64,000 nucleotides of DNA from positions 4,092,001 to 4,156,000 of the forward strand of contig NC_063012.1 in NCBI RefSeq assembly GCF_020509005.1, in the 5' to 3' direction. A model generated the notes under the pieces. The model searched no databases. It was not told the origin of the DNA and worked only from the letters and a program-made list of their open reading frames with translations. Shown here piece after piece: positions 47,494-59,699 of this stretch; positions within the stretch are counted from its first letter, which is position 1; each line of letters starts with the position of its first letter. The translations under genes were made by a program, and so were the position numbers. This stretch comes from Fulvia fulva (Eukaryota > Ascomycota > Dothideomycetes > Mycosphaerellales > Mycosphaerellaceae).

Positions 47494-50400
47494 TTAGATG
47501 TCCTGATCATCACCTGGGTCGTTGCTGTTCGTTGGGCTAGGAGGATCGGAGTCCTCAGCGTCCGAGGCAGCATCTTCGCCTTCACCCTCGCTGTCAGTGT
47601 CATCGAGATCGAGATCCTCTTCATCATCGTTCGTCACTTCGTCTTCGGCCCTTGTTGCATCAACACCTTCGGTCTCTGATTTGACGTTGCCAGCAGCATG
47701 GTCCTCTTTCAACTGGTCGAGCTCCGCCTCTAGAACGTCCTGGAAGAGCCCATCGAGGTCGGCAATGGCCTCATCGACTTTGAGTCGAAGCTGGCGCTCC
47801 TCACGAGACATCTTCATGTCGCCCTTGTGGACGCCAACCAGTGTCAAGTAGTCCTTCTGCATCCGCACAAACACGCCATCCGCTTTGTCGAGCATAGTCT
47901 TCTTCACTGACTCGCACAGAGTCAGTAAGCTTTGGCGAACGCCTTTGGCAGCGCTGTCGAACATGAGGCTTTTCTCTGTTTCAACATGAGCAGCCATTCC
48001 GGCTTTCATCCTTGCGTAGCTGCCCCTGCCTGCTTCATTCGTGCAGTACTCGTACGCTGGGTTCATGGCCTGTGCGATCGCTGGCGTGAACTCGCGATTG
48101 ATCTCCCTCTGACCCTCAGTGATACTATCAACTGCGGCTTGAGCGAGATCTCCGAAGATCGCGGAGTACGCATCGAGCTGAGTTCCAAGCATGGCGATTC
48201 TGGCCAAGCCGTGTCCTTTCTCTCGGGTACGAGCCTCTACAGCACTGTGGAATTGCTTGAGGACTGTGGTCGCAGATCTCTTGAACGTCTGTAAGATGTG
48301 CGGCAATCGACGCTGGAAGGCTTTCTCCCAGGCCGAGGCCAGTTGCTTGAGAAGCGGTTCAGTCAATTCGCTGTTGAAGTCGCGATGACCCTCTAATAGC
48401 AGAATGTCAGTGCATGTCACTTTCACTTCAACGGAGCAGTCTTCACTTACTGGCGCCGGCATAGACGCCGTCACGACGCACAGTCGCTTTGTAAGTCATG
48501 TAATGCAGGCCACCATCGTTCTTATGGGCACCCCAGCCAGCGGAGGTCGCTTGAGCACCATCAACGGCAGATTGCACAGCAGGGTCCATCTTGTCGAATA
48601 GCTGTTCGTGTAGGTTCTCGACAACATCTTCCAACGTGACCGTGACAACCTTGTCGAGAGCCTTTTCGAGATCCTTCAGCTTGCGGCTGAGGAAGGCCTT
48701 TTCGGCGTCGCGTTGCTGAGAGGTCAACTTGACACCGGTTCCGTCATCCGATGCCCAGAGGGCCAGCGAGGTTATTAGGCTCGTGAGGCTATTGAGGAAC
48801 CGTCGGCACCCGGCGTTTCGACCTCCTACTGTGAGTGCCTTGCAGTGAGCTTGAAGTTTCGGTATTTCGGTCACGTCTTTGTGAGTGAAGCCGGCAACGG
48901 CATTATCTTTCTTCAGCCGGCCGCAGAGCTTCTGATACGCGCGACTGCTGACACAGAACACAGAGAGGCCTCTTGCGACTTGGTCGTAGTCTCGAATGTC
49001 TTCGTCTGGATTGAAGTTGTCCGGGTCCTCATCAGCCGCCGCCTCCTGGTCAAGGTCACGGATCCCGGCCGCGAAGTCTTGCTGAATGGCGCCTCGGGAA
49101 TAGTCGTTCCTGCCTTTGATGCACCTGGCGCTGAGCTCTGCATCAACTTCGTCTTCCTTCACCTGGAGGCCGTCCAATTCGTCTTCCAGCTCGGTGATGC
49201 GATCATCTAAGGTGCGCTTCTCCCGTCGCATGTCCTTCTTGAGCTGTTTCAACTCATCTAGCTTCGCTGTCACGACCTCTTCGGTCAAAGGCTCGCTCGA
49301 CAACCCCTCCTCTGGCTGTGCCTCCGATTGTGCGTCGTCGCTCTTGTTGTCTGAATCGTCATCGGAGTCTACAGCTCGACGTCGACGCTTCTTGGCGCCA
49401 CCAGCGGAAGATCTCTTGCGCTTCTTGTTCGTTGGGGCGTACACGGTCTTACCGTCTCCAACTTCATCAGCCAGGTTCTCCCACGATTCGATCTTGTCAT
49501 CAATGTCCTCCATGGCATCGTCGTGGTTGCTTTTCTTCTCAACAGCTGCTCTCAACTGCTTCTTGATCTCTCGACGCTGCGACACTATCTCGTCCATCTT
49601 GGTGTCAAGCTCCGTTGTGTCAATCCCCAGACTGTCAAAGGCTTCCGTACGTGAAATATCGTCTGTCTTGCTACAGATGAACGTGACGGCGTTGTATGTT
49701 CCATCGAACTTGAGCTGACGCTTGAAGGTGTTACCCAGGAGAGTCTTTGCTGCTTTGTCGTCGACTGCACGGTTGATTGGTGCCAGAATCCACAGACCGG
49801 TACACTCTTTCATGTAACCCTCGGCGACGGCTGCTCGGGCAGCGTTCATGTCATGTACACCGGGTAGATCGACAATGACGGCGCCGGTAGACAATGCATC
49901 GGCTCTGGTGTAGATCTTGACAACCTTGATTAGTGGCCATAGTTCAAATTTGCGCTTGCCCTGGTTCGATGCCACGTTGCCGTTCTTGTCGAGCTTCTCT
50001 GTTCCCTTCTCTTTCGAGTCAACGTATTGCTGGAGGCGCTTATAAAAGGCACTTGCATCAGATTCGTATATCTTGCGACTCTGACCGAGCACATTCTTAA
50101 CATGCTTGTGGGTCATGAGGGCGTGAGGATTGGTGCGAGTAAGATCGTCCTTTGTGAGCTTGTGATACACTGCACGAATCTTGGCGTAAGCAACACCTGC
50201 ATCAGATTCCGGGTTCGATATCTCGCGCGAAATGTTTCCGGACTCGTCGATGATCTCTTTGTAGAGGATGTGAAGCTCTTTTTGCCAGTCTTCAGGACGA
50301 ATGAACTCGATTTCAGCTCGATACTTCATCCTTGGATTTGGGGAGTCATTATATGACATCTCTGTGACGACTGCTGTACACGCACGCATGCAGTTTGTGG

Positions 50401-51372
50401 GCACAAGGCGTTCTTCTTCGAGCATAGCGTTGATCACACTGGACTTCCCAGCACCTGTATTGCCGACAACACCAATGACCGTACGCGTTCGAGCTGCATC
50501 CTTACGAACGGTGTCAATTTGTTTCAACCAATTGGTGGCGTCTTCATTCGCCGCAAGCTCTTTGAGAGGAAGCTCAAGCTCGGAAAGTGCCTTCAAGCCT
50601 GCTGCAACGCCAGCTTCAAGTCGCTCTGGTGTCGTCTCATTACTCAACTGCTGAAGGAACTGGCCGCAAGGTGCATGTTGCTCCGGCTCGCTCTCTTGGG
50701 AGGCTGCGAAAGGGTTGTCTTGCTCTCGTGGAGCGTACGCCTGGGTCTCCTCTTCCGGCTCTTCTTTGGGCTGAGCAGCGGGTATGGCAGCCTGACCAGC
50801 AGTGACGGAGGTTGGCGATGCCAGTGGGTGCCCTACAAACAGAAGGGTGTTAGCCATACTGGAGAAGCTCGTGGCAGTGTCTCAGACTGTAGTATGAATC
50901 ATGGAGTAAACGCCGCGTGCAGCGCTTGTCTCGCGTGTCTCGCGGTAGTCTAAGCCACTGCACGATTGCTAGTACCATTCAGTTACGTACCTCGGTAGGT
51001 AGGAGGGAGAGGGTCGACATTCTCCGATTGCTCGGCCTTGATAGACGTGGCCGAAGGGTGTGGCACGCGGTCCAGATGATTGGGAGGGGCATTGTAGCTG
51101 GCAGCTGGCTGGTTGGACATTGCTGCTGCATTCAGCTTCATGGCGGGCACAGGCGAACGAGAGGATGGCGTTGTCAATTGGCGGTTGACCTCGTGCAAGG
51201 GTGGTCTCGGGCTGTTGGACATAGCGGAGTTGAATGAGGGCGCAGCAGAAGAAGCTGCTTGTGAAGATGGTGGATCCGGCTCGCGAACGGCGGCCGTGAG
51301 GACCAGAAGGCGGTCTTGTGTTGGCAGCGCCGACATGGTGGTGGCAGGTGTAGGAGTGGTGGAGTCGGCCAT
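47494..51372 (-). CDS. Nuclear dynamin-like GTPase (SLIP-GC type), three exons
   Basis: Proposed exons 51372-50991, 50832-48451 and 48392-47494 join in frame to 1220 codons plus stop. Intron 1 (50990-50833, 158 nt) has donor GTACGT, a CTAAC branch-like site and acceptor TTTGTAG. Intron 2 (48450-48393, 58 nt) has donor GTAAGT, CTGAC and TTAG. The start ATG has A at -3 and G at +4. Residues 1-230 are Pro/Ser-rich and disordered. The GTPase part has G1 GNTGAGKSS (about 251-259), G3 DLPGVHD (449-455) and G4 SKTD (515-518), with an unusually long G1-G3 gap. A charged insert holds a basic signal NKKRKRSS...KKRRRR (about 596-613) and coiled coils, followed by VFCVSSRAYQKL (about 752-763). An acidic tail closes the protein. 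It resembles fungal proteins annotated as nuclear GTPase SLIP-GC. The family assignment is strong; its cellular role in fungi is not known to me. Confidence 0.88.
48393..48450 (-). other. Intron 2 of the GTPase gene
   Basis: 58 nt, GTAAGT donor and TTAG acceptor with CTGAC branch-like site 10-15 nt before the acceptor. Removing it joins two long frames that otherwise end or begin here, and restores Lys at the junction. Confidence 0.85.
50833..50990 (-). other. Intron 1 of the GTPase gene
   Basis: 158 nt, donor GTACGT and pyrimidine-rich acceptor ending TTTGTAG, with a GCTAAC branch-like site. Removal joins the 127-codon N-terminal frame to the GTPase frame with a Gly codon at the junction. 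If it is retained, translation could start at 50857 instead, giving a shorter protein. Confidence 0.75.
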
Positions 51373-51803
51373 TCTCAGCGATATATCAGTCTCGTCGCCG
51401 ACAGCGCATTGGTTTTTGTAGGCGTCGACTATCTTGGAGATGGGAACTTTACCATGCGCTTTCACCCTGTGAGGTGTACTTAGCAGCTGTGTGTCAATTG
51501 TGGAGGCATGCGTCTTACCAAACCCAGTCTTGCAGGTCGACGATCTCATTACTTGAGAATGGGCGATGATGTTTCCTTACAGCTACCACCAGTCGACCAG
51601 CTTTGCGGAAGAAAGCCTCGAGGTCTGGCACCGCATCGTGCAAGAGATGCTGCACCTGGCCCCGTTTCGCACTTTCCTCCATGGATGTCATTGCGTCTGC
51701 CTGGCGATGAGGTCACAAGCGTGTACGTGCGCGATTGTCACGTTGTCCATACACGAGCCGTCGCAAGCAGGAATCCCATTAAATATCGGAATCCTGCTCA
51801 TCG

Positions 51804-51905
51804 GGTGCAAGTGAATGCAAGTGCAAGTGAATGCAATGCAAGTGAATGCAATGCAAGTGAATGCAATGCAAGTGAATGCAATGCAAGTGAATGCAATGCA
51901 AGTGA
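51804..51905. repeat. 15 bp minisatellite upstream of the GTPase gene
   Basis: About five to six units of the form GAATGCAATGCAAGT, preceded by partial units of the same words. It lies 430-530 bp upstream of the proposed GTPase start. Open frames that cross it (for example repeated ASECN) are a product of the repeat and not a gene. Confidence 0.92.
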
Positions 51906-52460
51906 GAAACGTGAAGTGTTGTGACTGCCGACGCGCCGCGCGACTTAGACACGTTCGCGTACTAGAAGTCTGACCCGGAACTTGCACTGACTAATCACGG
52001 CACGTGACATGCACCTGCATGTGATATTACCTCACCCATTTGACACGGGATCGCTCTGCAACTTGATGTGACATTTCCTAAGGTATATACAATCTGAAAA
52101 TTTCATATAATTAAATAATTCAACTTCTAGGATAGTGTCTTCTTGCGTTTTCTCCTTCTATATTCTTTAGGAACATGTTCCTTAGTTAGTATTATTTCTT
52201 AATATAAAGAAACGTTAGAAATATTAAATGCTATATTATATTACTCCTTATTCTTTTTACTAAAGCTTCTAAGTATTATTTTAATTGTCGTTATAACTAT
52301 TTACTTTAGTAATCTTCTTTCTTTCCTCTACCTAAGCTTTCTTCTTAGTAGCCTTCTCTAAAGTAGTATTCTCCCTCTCTTATAATTGTTAATAATATAA
52401 TTCCTCTTTAGTAGCCTTCTCTAATACTTATTATTCTTTCCTAATTTATATTTTAGCTTA
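51906..52460. other. Right edge of the gene island, AT-rich target DNA
   Basis: Ordinary DNA to about 52080, including a perfect inverted repeat ACATGCA-CC-TGCATGT at 52007-52022 next to a CACGTG word. Then T-rich, TA-rich DNA begins. The phrase TAGTAGCCTTCTCTAA occurs twice (near 52340 and 52415). It ends in TA, the left target site of the Fot1 element. Confidence 0.5.
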
Positions 52461-52524
52461 ACGTAAAGTACTAGTAAGCTAAGAACACTAGTAAGCTAGG
52501 AATTCTGTCTTAGTACGACTAACT
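52461..52524 (+). repeat. Left terminal inverted repeat of the Fot1 element
   Basis: About 60 bp, starts ACGTAAAG, matching the reverse complement of about 59231-59294. The direct motif ACTAGTAAGCTARGAA is present twice. Confidence 0.85.
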
Positions 52525-52639
52525 CGTATTCTTTATTAATCGTTTTCACTACTATTAAATAGAGAACTAGTGAACTCAATACTCTTATCCAATTCAGAAT
52601 TGTTCTCTTTATCTTCCTAGTACGTTCGTACGTTATAGC

Positions 52640-54004
52640 TAGTCCGACCGTAGTTACTATACCGCCGTCTACTTAGCTAGCCCTCTTTCGTACCCTCTAA
52701 TCTACGACTCTTCTTTAACTATTCTATAGCCTTTAACGACTCGACGACTATCTATAACGAGCTAACTCTATACTCTAAGACCCCGCCGTACTAGAGACGC
52801 TTTCGTTTACGAGATCGGCGCTTTATAAGAGTCTTAACTTATTGTTTAAGCTTAGAGTTACGAGCTCTAAGAAGCGTATTCTCTTATAGCATTACTTCGC
52901 CGCCTTTTATAAGCTAAGAGAAGCTATTATAAGCTGTTTTGGAGTTGCTTAGTATAGCGTCGTATATAAGCTTAGATTACGACGTAAACTCCTTCGAATT
53001 ACTCGGAGTTTAAGACTACTATAATGTCGTCTAAGGCGGGGGTAGTCCTAGCGTGGTTCGTAGGCATATATTAAGGCAATTAATTACTACTTACGCGTTA
53101 ATAGGAACTAACCCTATAGCCTTAAAGGCCTTCTTATAGTTTAACGCGGTAAACACTTCGAAAAACGCGTCTTTAAACGCCGGAAGGAAGGTTTCTTTAT
53201 TAATATAGAAGACGTACTAACGCGCTAAGTCCCGTACGCGTTATAAGTACTTTAGCTTTAACGGCGTAAAACAAACTAGGTTAAGAGGCTATAGGATATA
53301 CGACGAATACGCCGGTATATAGAGCGTAAGGATCTTATAGTCTAGATAGTAGTCCTTAAAACCCTAGTTTAAATAGCTCTTATAGCCGTCTAAAATGAAT
53401 AACCTATAGCTACCTATAGAACGCGCCTCTATATACGCGTTAAAGTGCTTTAACTACTCGAGGCTAAGTACATTATTTATCTATCTATTCTCGGAGACCG
53501 TAAGCTTCTAATTCTACGGTATATCTACCTCTTCGTACTATACTAAAATGTAGACCCGCCCTTTATAGATAATAAAGGACGGGGTTAAGTAGCTAGCGGT
53601 ATAGATACTCTAAATAACTATAACCTACTCTCTATTACTAGGCTAAGTAGCCGTAGGGCGACAGCGTTATTCTTAGCTAGTAACGACTTTTTTAGAGCTA
53701 ATTATATCTATTTAAAAGCCCGTCTTATCGAAGTTATAGATATCCTCGTTATATACGCTATACTTAGTAATCGTCTCTTATATAAGCTTAAACTAGACGC
53801 TTATAACTTCTAGATCTTCCTAGAGTATTCTCTAACAGTCCTTCGCTCGGTTAAAGGCCGTTTTAAGCTCGGTAGAGCGCGAGGTAAATCTCTCTACCTA
53901 GTTCTTACCTACCGGATCCGCGTCGCGTTTACCTAGTAGCTTGTCCGCTATATCTACTATCTCGCTAAGAGTAGGCGTAAATCCTCGTAAATCGAGGTCG
54001 AGGG
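52640..54004 (-). pseudogene. Fot1/pogo transposase remnant
   Basis: On the minus strand it reads, from 54004 down: LDLRGFTPTLSEIVDIADKL and GKRDADPVGKN (CENP-B type DNA-binding part), DIYNFDKTGF (first catalytic Asp at 53727-53729), LFILDGYKSYL (second Asp at 53388-53390) and IPAYSSYILQPLN, where the third catalytic Asp is now Asn (53280-53282) through a TpG to TpA change. Several TAG and TAA codons break it. The N-terminal coding part continues right of LINE D (59000 to about 59180). Cut-and-paste transposition is no longer possible. Confidence 0.85.
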
Positions 54005-54018
54005 TATATTAAACAATT

Positions 54019-57000
54019 AAGATATTTCATATCGATCTCTACGCTAAAATACGACACATTCGAAAGCTCTTATTAAGGCTATTCTAACGATATACAAAGT
54101 AGGCCACTGCCCCTAGGACTAAGGGAGTTCTACCTTATTTAATCTAGATAGCTTAAAGCTCTCTTCACCCTGTTTCTTTAGCTCCAAACGCCGCGGAGGT
54201 GCCTAGCTACATAAGGCAACTCCTAGGTAATAGTAGCCTAGGCTACGGTACTAACGGCGCCTACGGCCCTATAGGCGAAGCCCCCCTAAGACAACTAGTA
54301 GCAACTTATAGAGGACGTAAAAAGTATAGAAACTAACAATCAGCTCCCTTACCGGTCTCTATAGGTAATGATCACTTAGCTATGTACGGCGCTTATACTA
54401 TCGTATTGCCGAGGGCAATAAGAAATAAGGACGACGTCTTAAGCGATTAGTAAGGCCACCCGGAATCAACACCCCTATAGCTAGGTATCGGTTACGGTAT
54501 CGATACTAGGCCCCCGCCTAACGTACGATATAGTTACGATCCGTATTATAGTAAAGGAAGACTAGGCCGAAGTTACGAAGCTATAGAACAAGGAGCTCGC
54601 CTAACGAATCAACTAACTAGGGGTAGTCGTAGTGAACTAATAGTCTAACGGCACTCTATAGATCTATACTAGCTCTACTACTACTAGGAGGCACCTAGAG
54701 GCATAGCTATAGTAGGCATCTAAGGTTACGGTATTAGTAAAGGTCTTAACGAAACAATTTACGATCCTAGTCCACGACATACCTAAGGAGTTTGACCTAA
54801 CTAACTAGGGTCACCTACGCGCTCTCTAAGAGGACAACCCGGTCACTCTTAACTCTCTAATCTAGAAGGCGACTTGGCTCTATAGGAAATGGCTAGAAGG
54901 CAAGAAGGCCTCGGCGCTAATAGTATAGCTATAAGACGCGAAAGCGGCGGATCTAGCGATAGAACAAGGCCTAGTCTAGCAATATAGCCTCAAGATAGTA
55001 GAAAAGTACTCCTTATCCTTTCGTGTCCTCTAATGCTTTAAATGCTAATAGTATAGACACCAAACCTATACGTATATAAACAAGTAGGCCTGTTCGAACT
55101 ATATAGGAGACTATATGTCTAGGGACTATATATCGACTACGAGATAGTACGCGAACTGTCCGGGGTACTACCTATCGTATAGCGCGAAATGCCTATAGCG
55201 GAAACTAGCGAAAAACAAGGCAATTACAAACAGAACCGTCGCCCTAAGATTCTACGGCGACCGTAAGGCTAGCCTATACCGGAACTAACTAGCGGCGGTC
55301 GGGTATAAGCGCCCTAGGGCCGAGAACGATATAAAGGATACGTAACCTAGGGCGTACGGGAGGCTACGTGCTCTACTAGCTACGGCGAGGGAATCTAACT
55401 AGGCCCGGCTCCCCTTTAGTATATAGCCGATAGGCGTAGACTAGGACGTATAGGGTAGTAGGACATAGGACGATATAGAGGAAATGATTGTCGATACCGA
55501 TAACTAGCCTCGACACGCTTAGTATTATCTAGTATAACGTCAACTATAGTAAGGATATAGTCTAGAACCATTTCCTATACGAGGCGGACCCGCGCGTCTA
55601 CTACGTCCTTATAATATAGGAGCTATAGATTAACCCGTACTATAAGAGACTAACGACCTATAAGTTACTAGGCTATACGACATACCTACGAGGCGACGGT
55701 AGACCCCGTACGTGCTTCTATATTAGTAAGGACATACTAGAATCCGACTAGGAGGTAGTGTACTACGTAGACGAAGAAGGCGGGGGCGATATTACCTCCC
55801 TCTACGTAGATAGTACCTAGATACACAACCTATATATATAACCGCTAGCCTCGAGGTCTAGCCGCGACCTTAGGGTCTATAGACACCTAGACAGTACGCT
55901 TAAGAGACAAGGGTGCTATATCGTAGTAGGAGACTTTAATATATACTACCCTTCCTAGGAAAGCCTTATATAGCCGCACCCTATAGCCGACGAAGTACTC
56001 GACTTAATAGCGAGTAACGTAATTGCCCTTAATACCCCGAAGGACCTAGGTACCTAGAAGAGAGGGGGACTCTAAGGCACGATCGACCTCTCCTAGATCT
56101 TAGATAGCTACTACTATATAGTAACCTACTATAGGATCGAATATAAACTCGAGGCGTCGTTAGACTAGATACTAGTTAGGACCTCTATTACGATATAGAT
56201 ATAACGTATACTAGCGAGAACCCCTAAGCTAAACTAGGGAAAGGCCTACTAGGCTAATATCTAGGCGTACCTCTATAACTCTAAGAGGCTAGTCTAGATC
56301 GCGTAGTAGTAATACAATAGTAAAGACGAGATAGACGAAGTAGTCTAGGGGTTAATAGACGAAATAAGAAAAGCGACCTTACTTTACGTTCCGCTTACCT
56401 AACTAACGATATAGTCTAAACTATACTAGACGCCGGAGTGTACTACGGTAGTAAGAGAAGTAAGGAGAGCCCGCCGGGTGTAGACGAGTAGCTATAGCGA
56501 GGAGGCCTAGAACGTATATAGGGAGGTATACTAATAGAAGAAAGCTATAATACGGAGGGAGAAAGTAGTCGGCTAGAGGGCTATAGTAGAAGAAATTGCC
56601 GGTAAGCTAGAAAGGATGTAGAAGCTAGCGAAATAGGCCCGATAGGGCCCTATATAGGGCCCCTCCTTCTCTATCCTAGCGCTATAATCACCTACTAGCC
56701 CGGTTAGTAACCCCGAGGCTAAGGCGCGTCTACTAGCTAGCAAGTTCTTCCCGCCCCTAGTCGAGGCTAATCTAAGCGACATAAATAGCTCTACTCCCCT
56801 AGCCCCTAGTATCGCGGTCTAATAGGAGGTGTCCGAGGGAGAAGTTGCCGCTATACTAAGGAAGTTACCGGCGAAGAAAGCCCCGGGGCCGGATAGGATC
56901 CTAAACGAGCTACTAAAGAAGTGTAGAGATCAACTAGCCCTAGTAGTTATAGCGATCTTTAACGCCTACCTATAGACCGGATACTACCCGATAGCTTTTA

Positions 57001-58985
57001 AATAATCGACAATAATAGTCCTACGTAAGCCGTAGAAGGAAGACTATACGTAGGTAAAGTCGTACCGCCTAATTGCGCTCCTTAACACTCTTAGGAAGGC
57101 GCTTAAGAAGCTAGTTATAACGAGACTCTCCGAGGCGGTAGAGGAACACTCCCTACTCCCGGACACCTAGATAGGTACGCGCCTATAGCGATCGACGCTA
57201 TCCGCGATAGAACTTATCACCTCTTAGGTAAAGGCTATCTAGTATAAGAATAGGGACAAGGTGGCTTCCTTACTTAGCCTAGACATATCGGGAGCCTTCG
57301 ACTACGTGTTATACCCGCGGCTACTCTATATCCTAAGGTCGAAAGGACTCCCTAAGTAGCTTGTTAACTTTGTACGGCCCTACCTCTAAAACCGTAGTAC
57401 GTCGATCCTAGTCGGCTAGTATAGAAGCCTATTTTAAGTAGTCTATACTAGAATCCCGTAAGGCTTAACGCTAGTACCTATTCTGTTCCTCTTCTTTATA
57501 GCGACGCTACTCCTAGCCCTAGAATCCTAGAACACCGCTACGAGCGGCTTCGTAGACGATATAAACATCCTAGCGTAGTCTTCCTCGACTAAGGAGAACT
57601 ATAGGCTACTAGAAGAGAAGCACAAGATCTACGAGGACTAGGCTAGGAGGCACGGGGCTCGGTTTGCCCTAGAAAAGTACAATCTAATACACTTTACGCG
57701 CCGGCCACGGTTCTATAATATACAAGCTTCTATCTAGATATAGGGGCATATAACTAACCCGGCAAATCAGCTTAGGATCCTCGGACTATAGGTAGACCCG
57801 GCGCTACGGTAGAGGAAGTACGTATAGGTAATATTACGGAAAGCTAAACAGAATATAGTATTATACTAGAGGCTTACTACGTCTATATAGAGGGCGGACT
57901 TCCGGTAGTTACGACTTCTATATACGGCTATTATACGGCCAGTCCTTACCTATAGTAGCCAAGTGTAGTCCTTAGGCGAGAGGGCCTACCTATCGAAGGG
58001 ACTCGTCGCGCCGCTAGCGAAGATCCAAAACCAATGCCTAAGGAAGGTCACCGGGGTATATAAGTCGATACTAACGAGGATGCTTAAGTACGAGACCGCT
58101 ATACCGCCGATCGACCTATATATCTAGGGACTACGGACCTCCTACTTAGGTAAGTCGGTATAGTACCTAGTATAGAAGGTCATCGCTAGTATAGTCGTAA
58201 GGGCCCGCGAATTAGTACTAGCGTATAAGGGTATTCGACCCGGAAACGAGCCGAACTACCGGGTAAGGGACGAATAGCTAGTAACATAATAGGAAGGTAA
58301 GAAATCGTTTATAGAGCAACTATAGAAAGAGAGGTAGAACAACTAGGTTGTAGGGTATAGTAGACGCCCTTAGCTAGCGGGACAACCTAAGGAATAGTTA
58401 GCTATAAAATCCGCGGTTAAGCACCCCCCGAAGCTTATCTACTACCGCCTTACGAGGGTATAGAGTAGTATAGTAACCTAACTACGAAGCGAACACATCG
58501 GCCTCTAGGGGTACCTATTATAGAGGAAGGTTCTAGGATACACAAATACTAGCTACCCGTACGGCTATCGCTCCTAGAACGTACGGCACGTACTCCTCGT
58601 CTGTCCGAGGTAGTCGCTAGGAAGGGGGGAGTAGATAGTAAAGGCGAGGAACCGGACGATTAGGGTACTTCTTAACAACGCTAAGGACCTACGGCGCATT
58701 ACGAACTAGATACTAGAGAAGGGCTGGCTAGAACAGTACCGCCTAGTAGGAGTAGTATAGGAAGAGAGGACACGACGTAGCGCGACGAGACCGGCTAGGA
58801 GCGGGGGCTAACGGGGTAGTGATATAGACTACGTACGTTTAGAGGGAAAGCTAATCTAGATAAGGAGTAGTCGGGGGCGGGAAGGGTTTTCACCTATTCG
58901 GGTTTCTCTTTATATATAATAATAGATATATACCTATATAGGCCGGATAGAGTCCTAGAATAGGGGAATGACAAATCTATCTATC
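54019..58985 (+). mobile_element. Tad1-like LINE, copy D, full length with 14 bp target duplication
   Basis: 4967 bp flanked by a perfect duplication TATATTAAACAATT (54005-54018 and 58986-58999). It inserted in the transposase gene of the Fot1 element. Order: 5' region, zinc-knuckle ORF1 part near 55020-55210, endonuclease with GDFN near 55930-55941, reverse transcriptase with FVDDIN at 57549-57560, 3' end with TCTA tail. It retains more CA and TG than copy B at the same places (for example near 54600), so it is less mutated and probably younger, but still full of stop codons. Confidence 0.92.
55020..58800 (+). pseudogene. LINE D ORF1 3' part and ORF2 (endonuclease-reverse transcriptase), broken
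   Basis: Coding remains of copy D with the same domain order and many of the same stop positions as copies B and C. The reverse transcriptase keeps both catalytic Asp codons in FVDD. GIPQG-type sequence before it (RIPxGLTLVPILFLFF) is recognisable. Stops replace Trp and Gln codons. Confidence 0.75.
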
Positions 58986-59296
58986 TATATTAAACAATTG
59001 TCTATTCTTCGGTTAACGTAAGTTTATACTAGATAGGGCGAGTATTGACGCGAGGAGTGATTCCGTAGTACCGGCTAGATAGCGTCGAATAAGGTACGTA
59101 ATATACTATAGCTACGCGTAGGAGACTCGGAAATTGGCCCTAACAATAGGTAGAGAGGGCAAGAGCAATTCTGCCTTCTTTATTAGACGATTATATATTA
59201 TATTGTTAAGATATAGTACAATAATTAAGAAGTTAGTCGTACTAAGACAAAATTCCTAGCTTACTAGTATTCCTAGCTTACTAGTGCTTTACGTTA

Positions 59297-59449
59297 TATA
59301 CTTTACTAGTCTTATTCTTTTAATACTTTAAGGTCTCTTATTTTCTTAATCTTAGTAGCTAGCTAAGATATTGCCTTATATTTCTCTAAATCCTTAAATC
59401 GAAGTATTAATAGCTTTATCTTCTTCTATCTTTTCTATTTGTTAAGAAC
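59297..59449. other. RIP-mutated target DNA between Fot1 and the copia-like element
   Basis: T-rich, TA-rich DNA of the same kind as at 52080-52460. It is probably the other side of the Fot1 target. No motif. Confidence 0.45.
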
Positions 59450-59673
59450 ATATAGGCCGTAGGACAAGTATATAGGTGTAGGTGTGTTATGTAACTAGAT
59501 TACGTAACTAGGGTTTACTAGCCTATAGGCTAGTAAATATCCGGACACCTAGTATCTACCTATACTAATACTAGCGATACTATATATAGATATACGCTAT
59601 CCTATTAGGTCCTTCTTCGTCTTTCGTATAATCCGCCGTCTTCTACTACTACGTAACTCGTACCTATTTAATA
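59450..59673 (+). repeat. Putative 5' LTR of a copia-like element
   Basis: Starts TGTTAAGAACA, typical of copia-group LTRs, and ends before GGTTATAAGCCCGAG, which resembles a primer binding site of copia elements after RIP. The second LTR would be outside the window, so the call rests on the ends and on the gag-like sequence that follows. Confidence 0.5.
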
Positions 59674-59699
59674 GGTTATAAGCCCGAGTTAGTAACTCG

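Larger units (their letters stand above)
52461..59294 (-). mobile_element. Nearly full-length Fot1/pogo DNA transposon, split by LINE D
   Basis: Inverted terminal repeats at the two ends (from 52461 and to 59294) and TA on both sides (52459-52460 and 59295-59296). Without the nested LINE (54019-58985) and its 14 bp duplication it is about 1.85 kb, the size of Fot1. It belongs to a different subfamily from the copies at 2004 and 10496, because the terminal repeats differ. Each terminal repeat again carries a doubled direct motif (ACTAGTAAGCTA, twice). Confidence 0.88.

Noticed and set aside
49116..49718. 200-codon plus-strand frame rich in Ser
   Set aside because: It lies antisense within the GTPase gene and its Ser-rich composition mirrors the acidic and charged codons on the other strand.
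51508..51924. 138-codon open frame with repeated ASECN
   Set aside because: The repeated peptide is only the 15 bp minisatellite read in frame. The rest overlaps the GTPase upstream region and shows no domain.
56573..56782. 69-codon minus-strand frame
   Set aside because: Antisense shadow inside LINE D, no motif.
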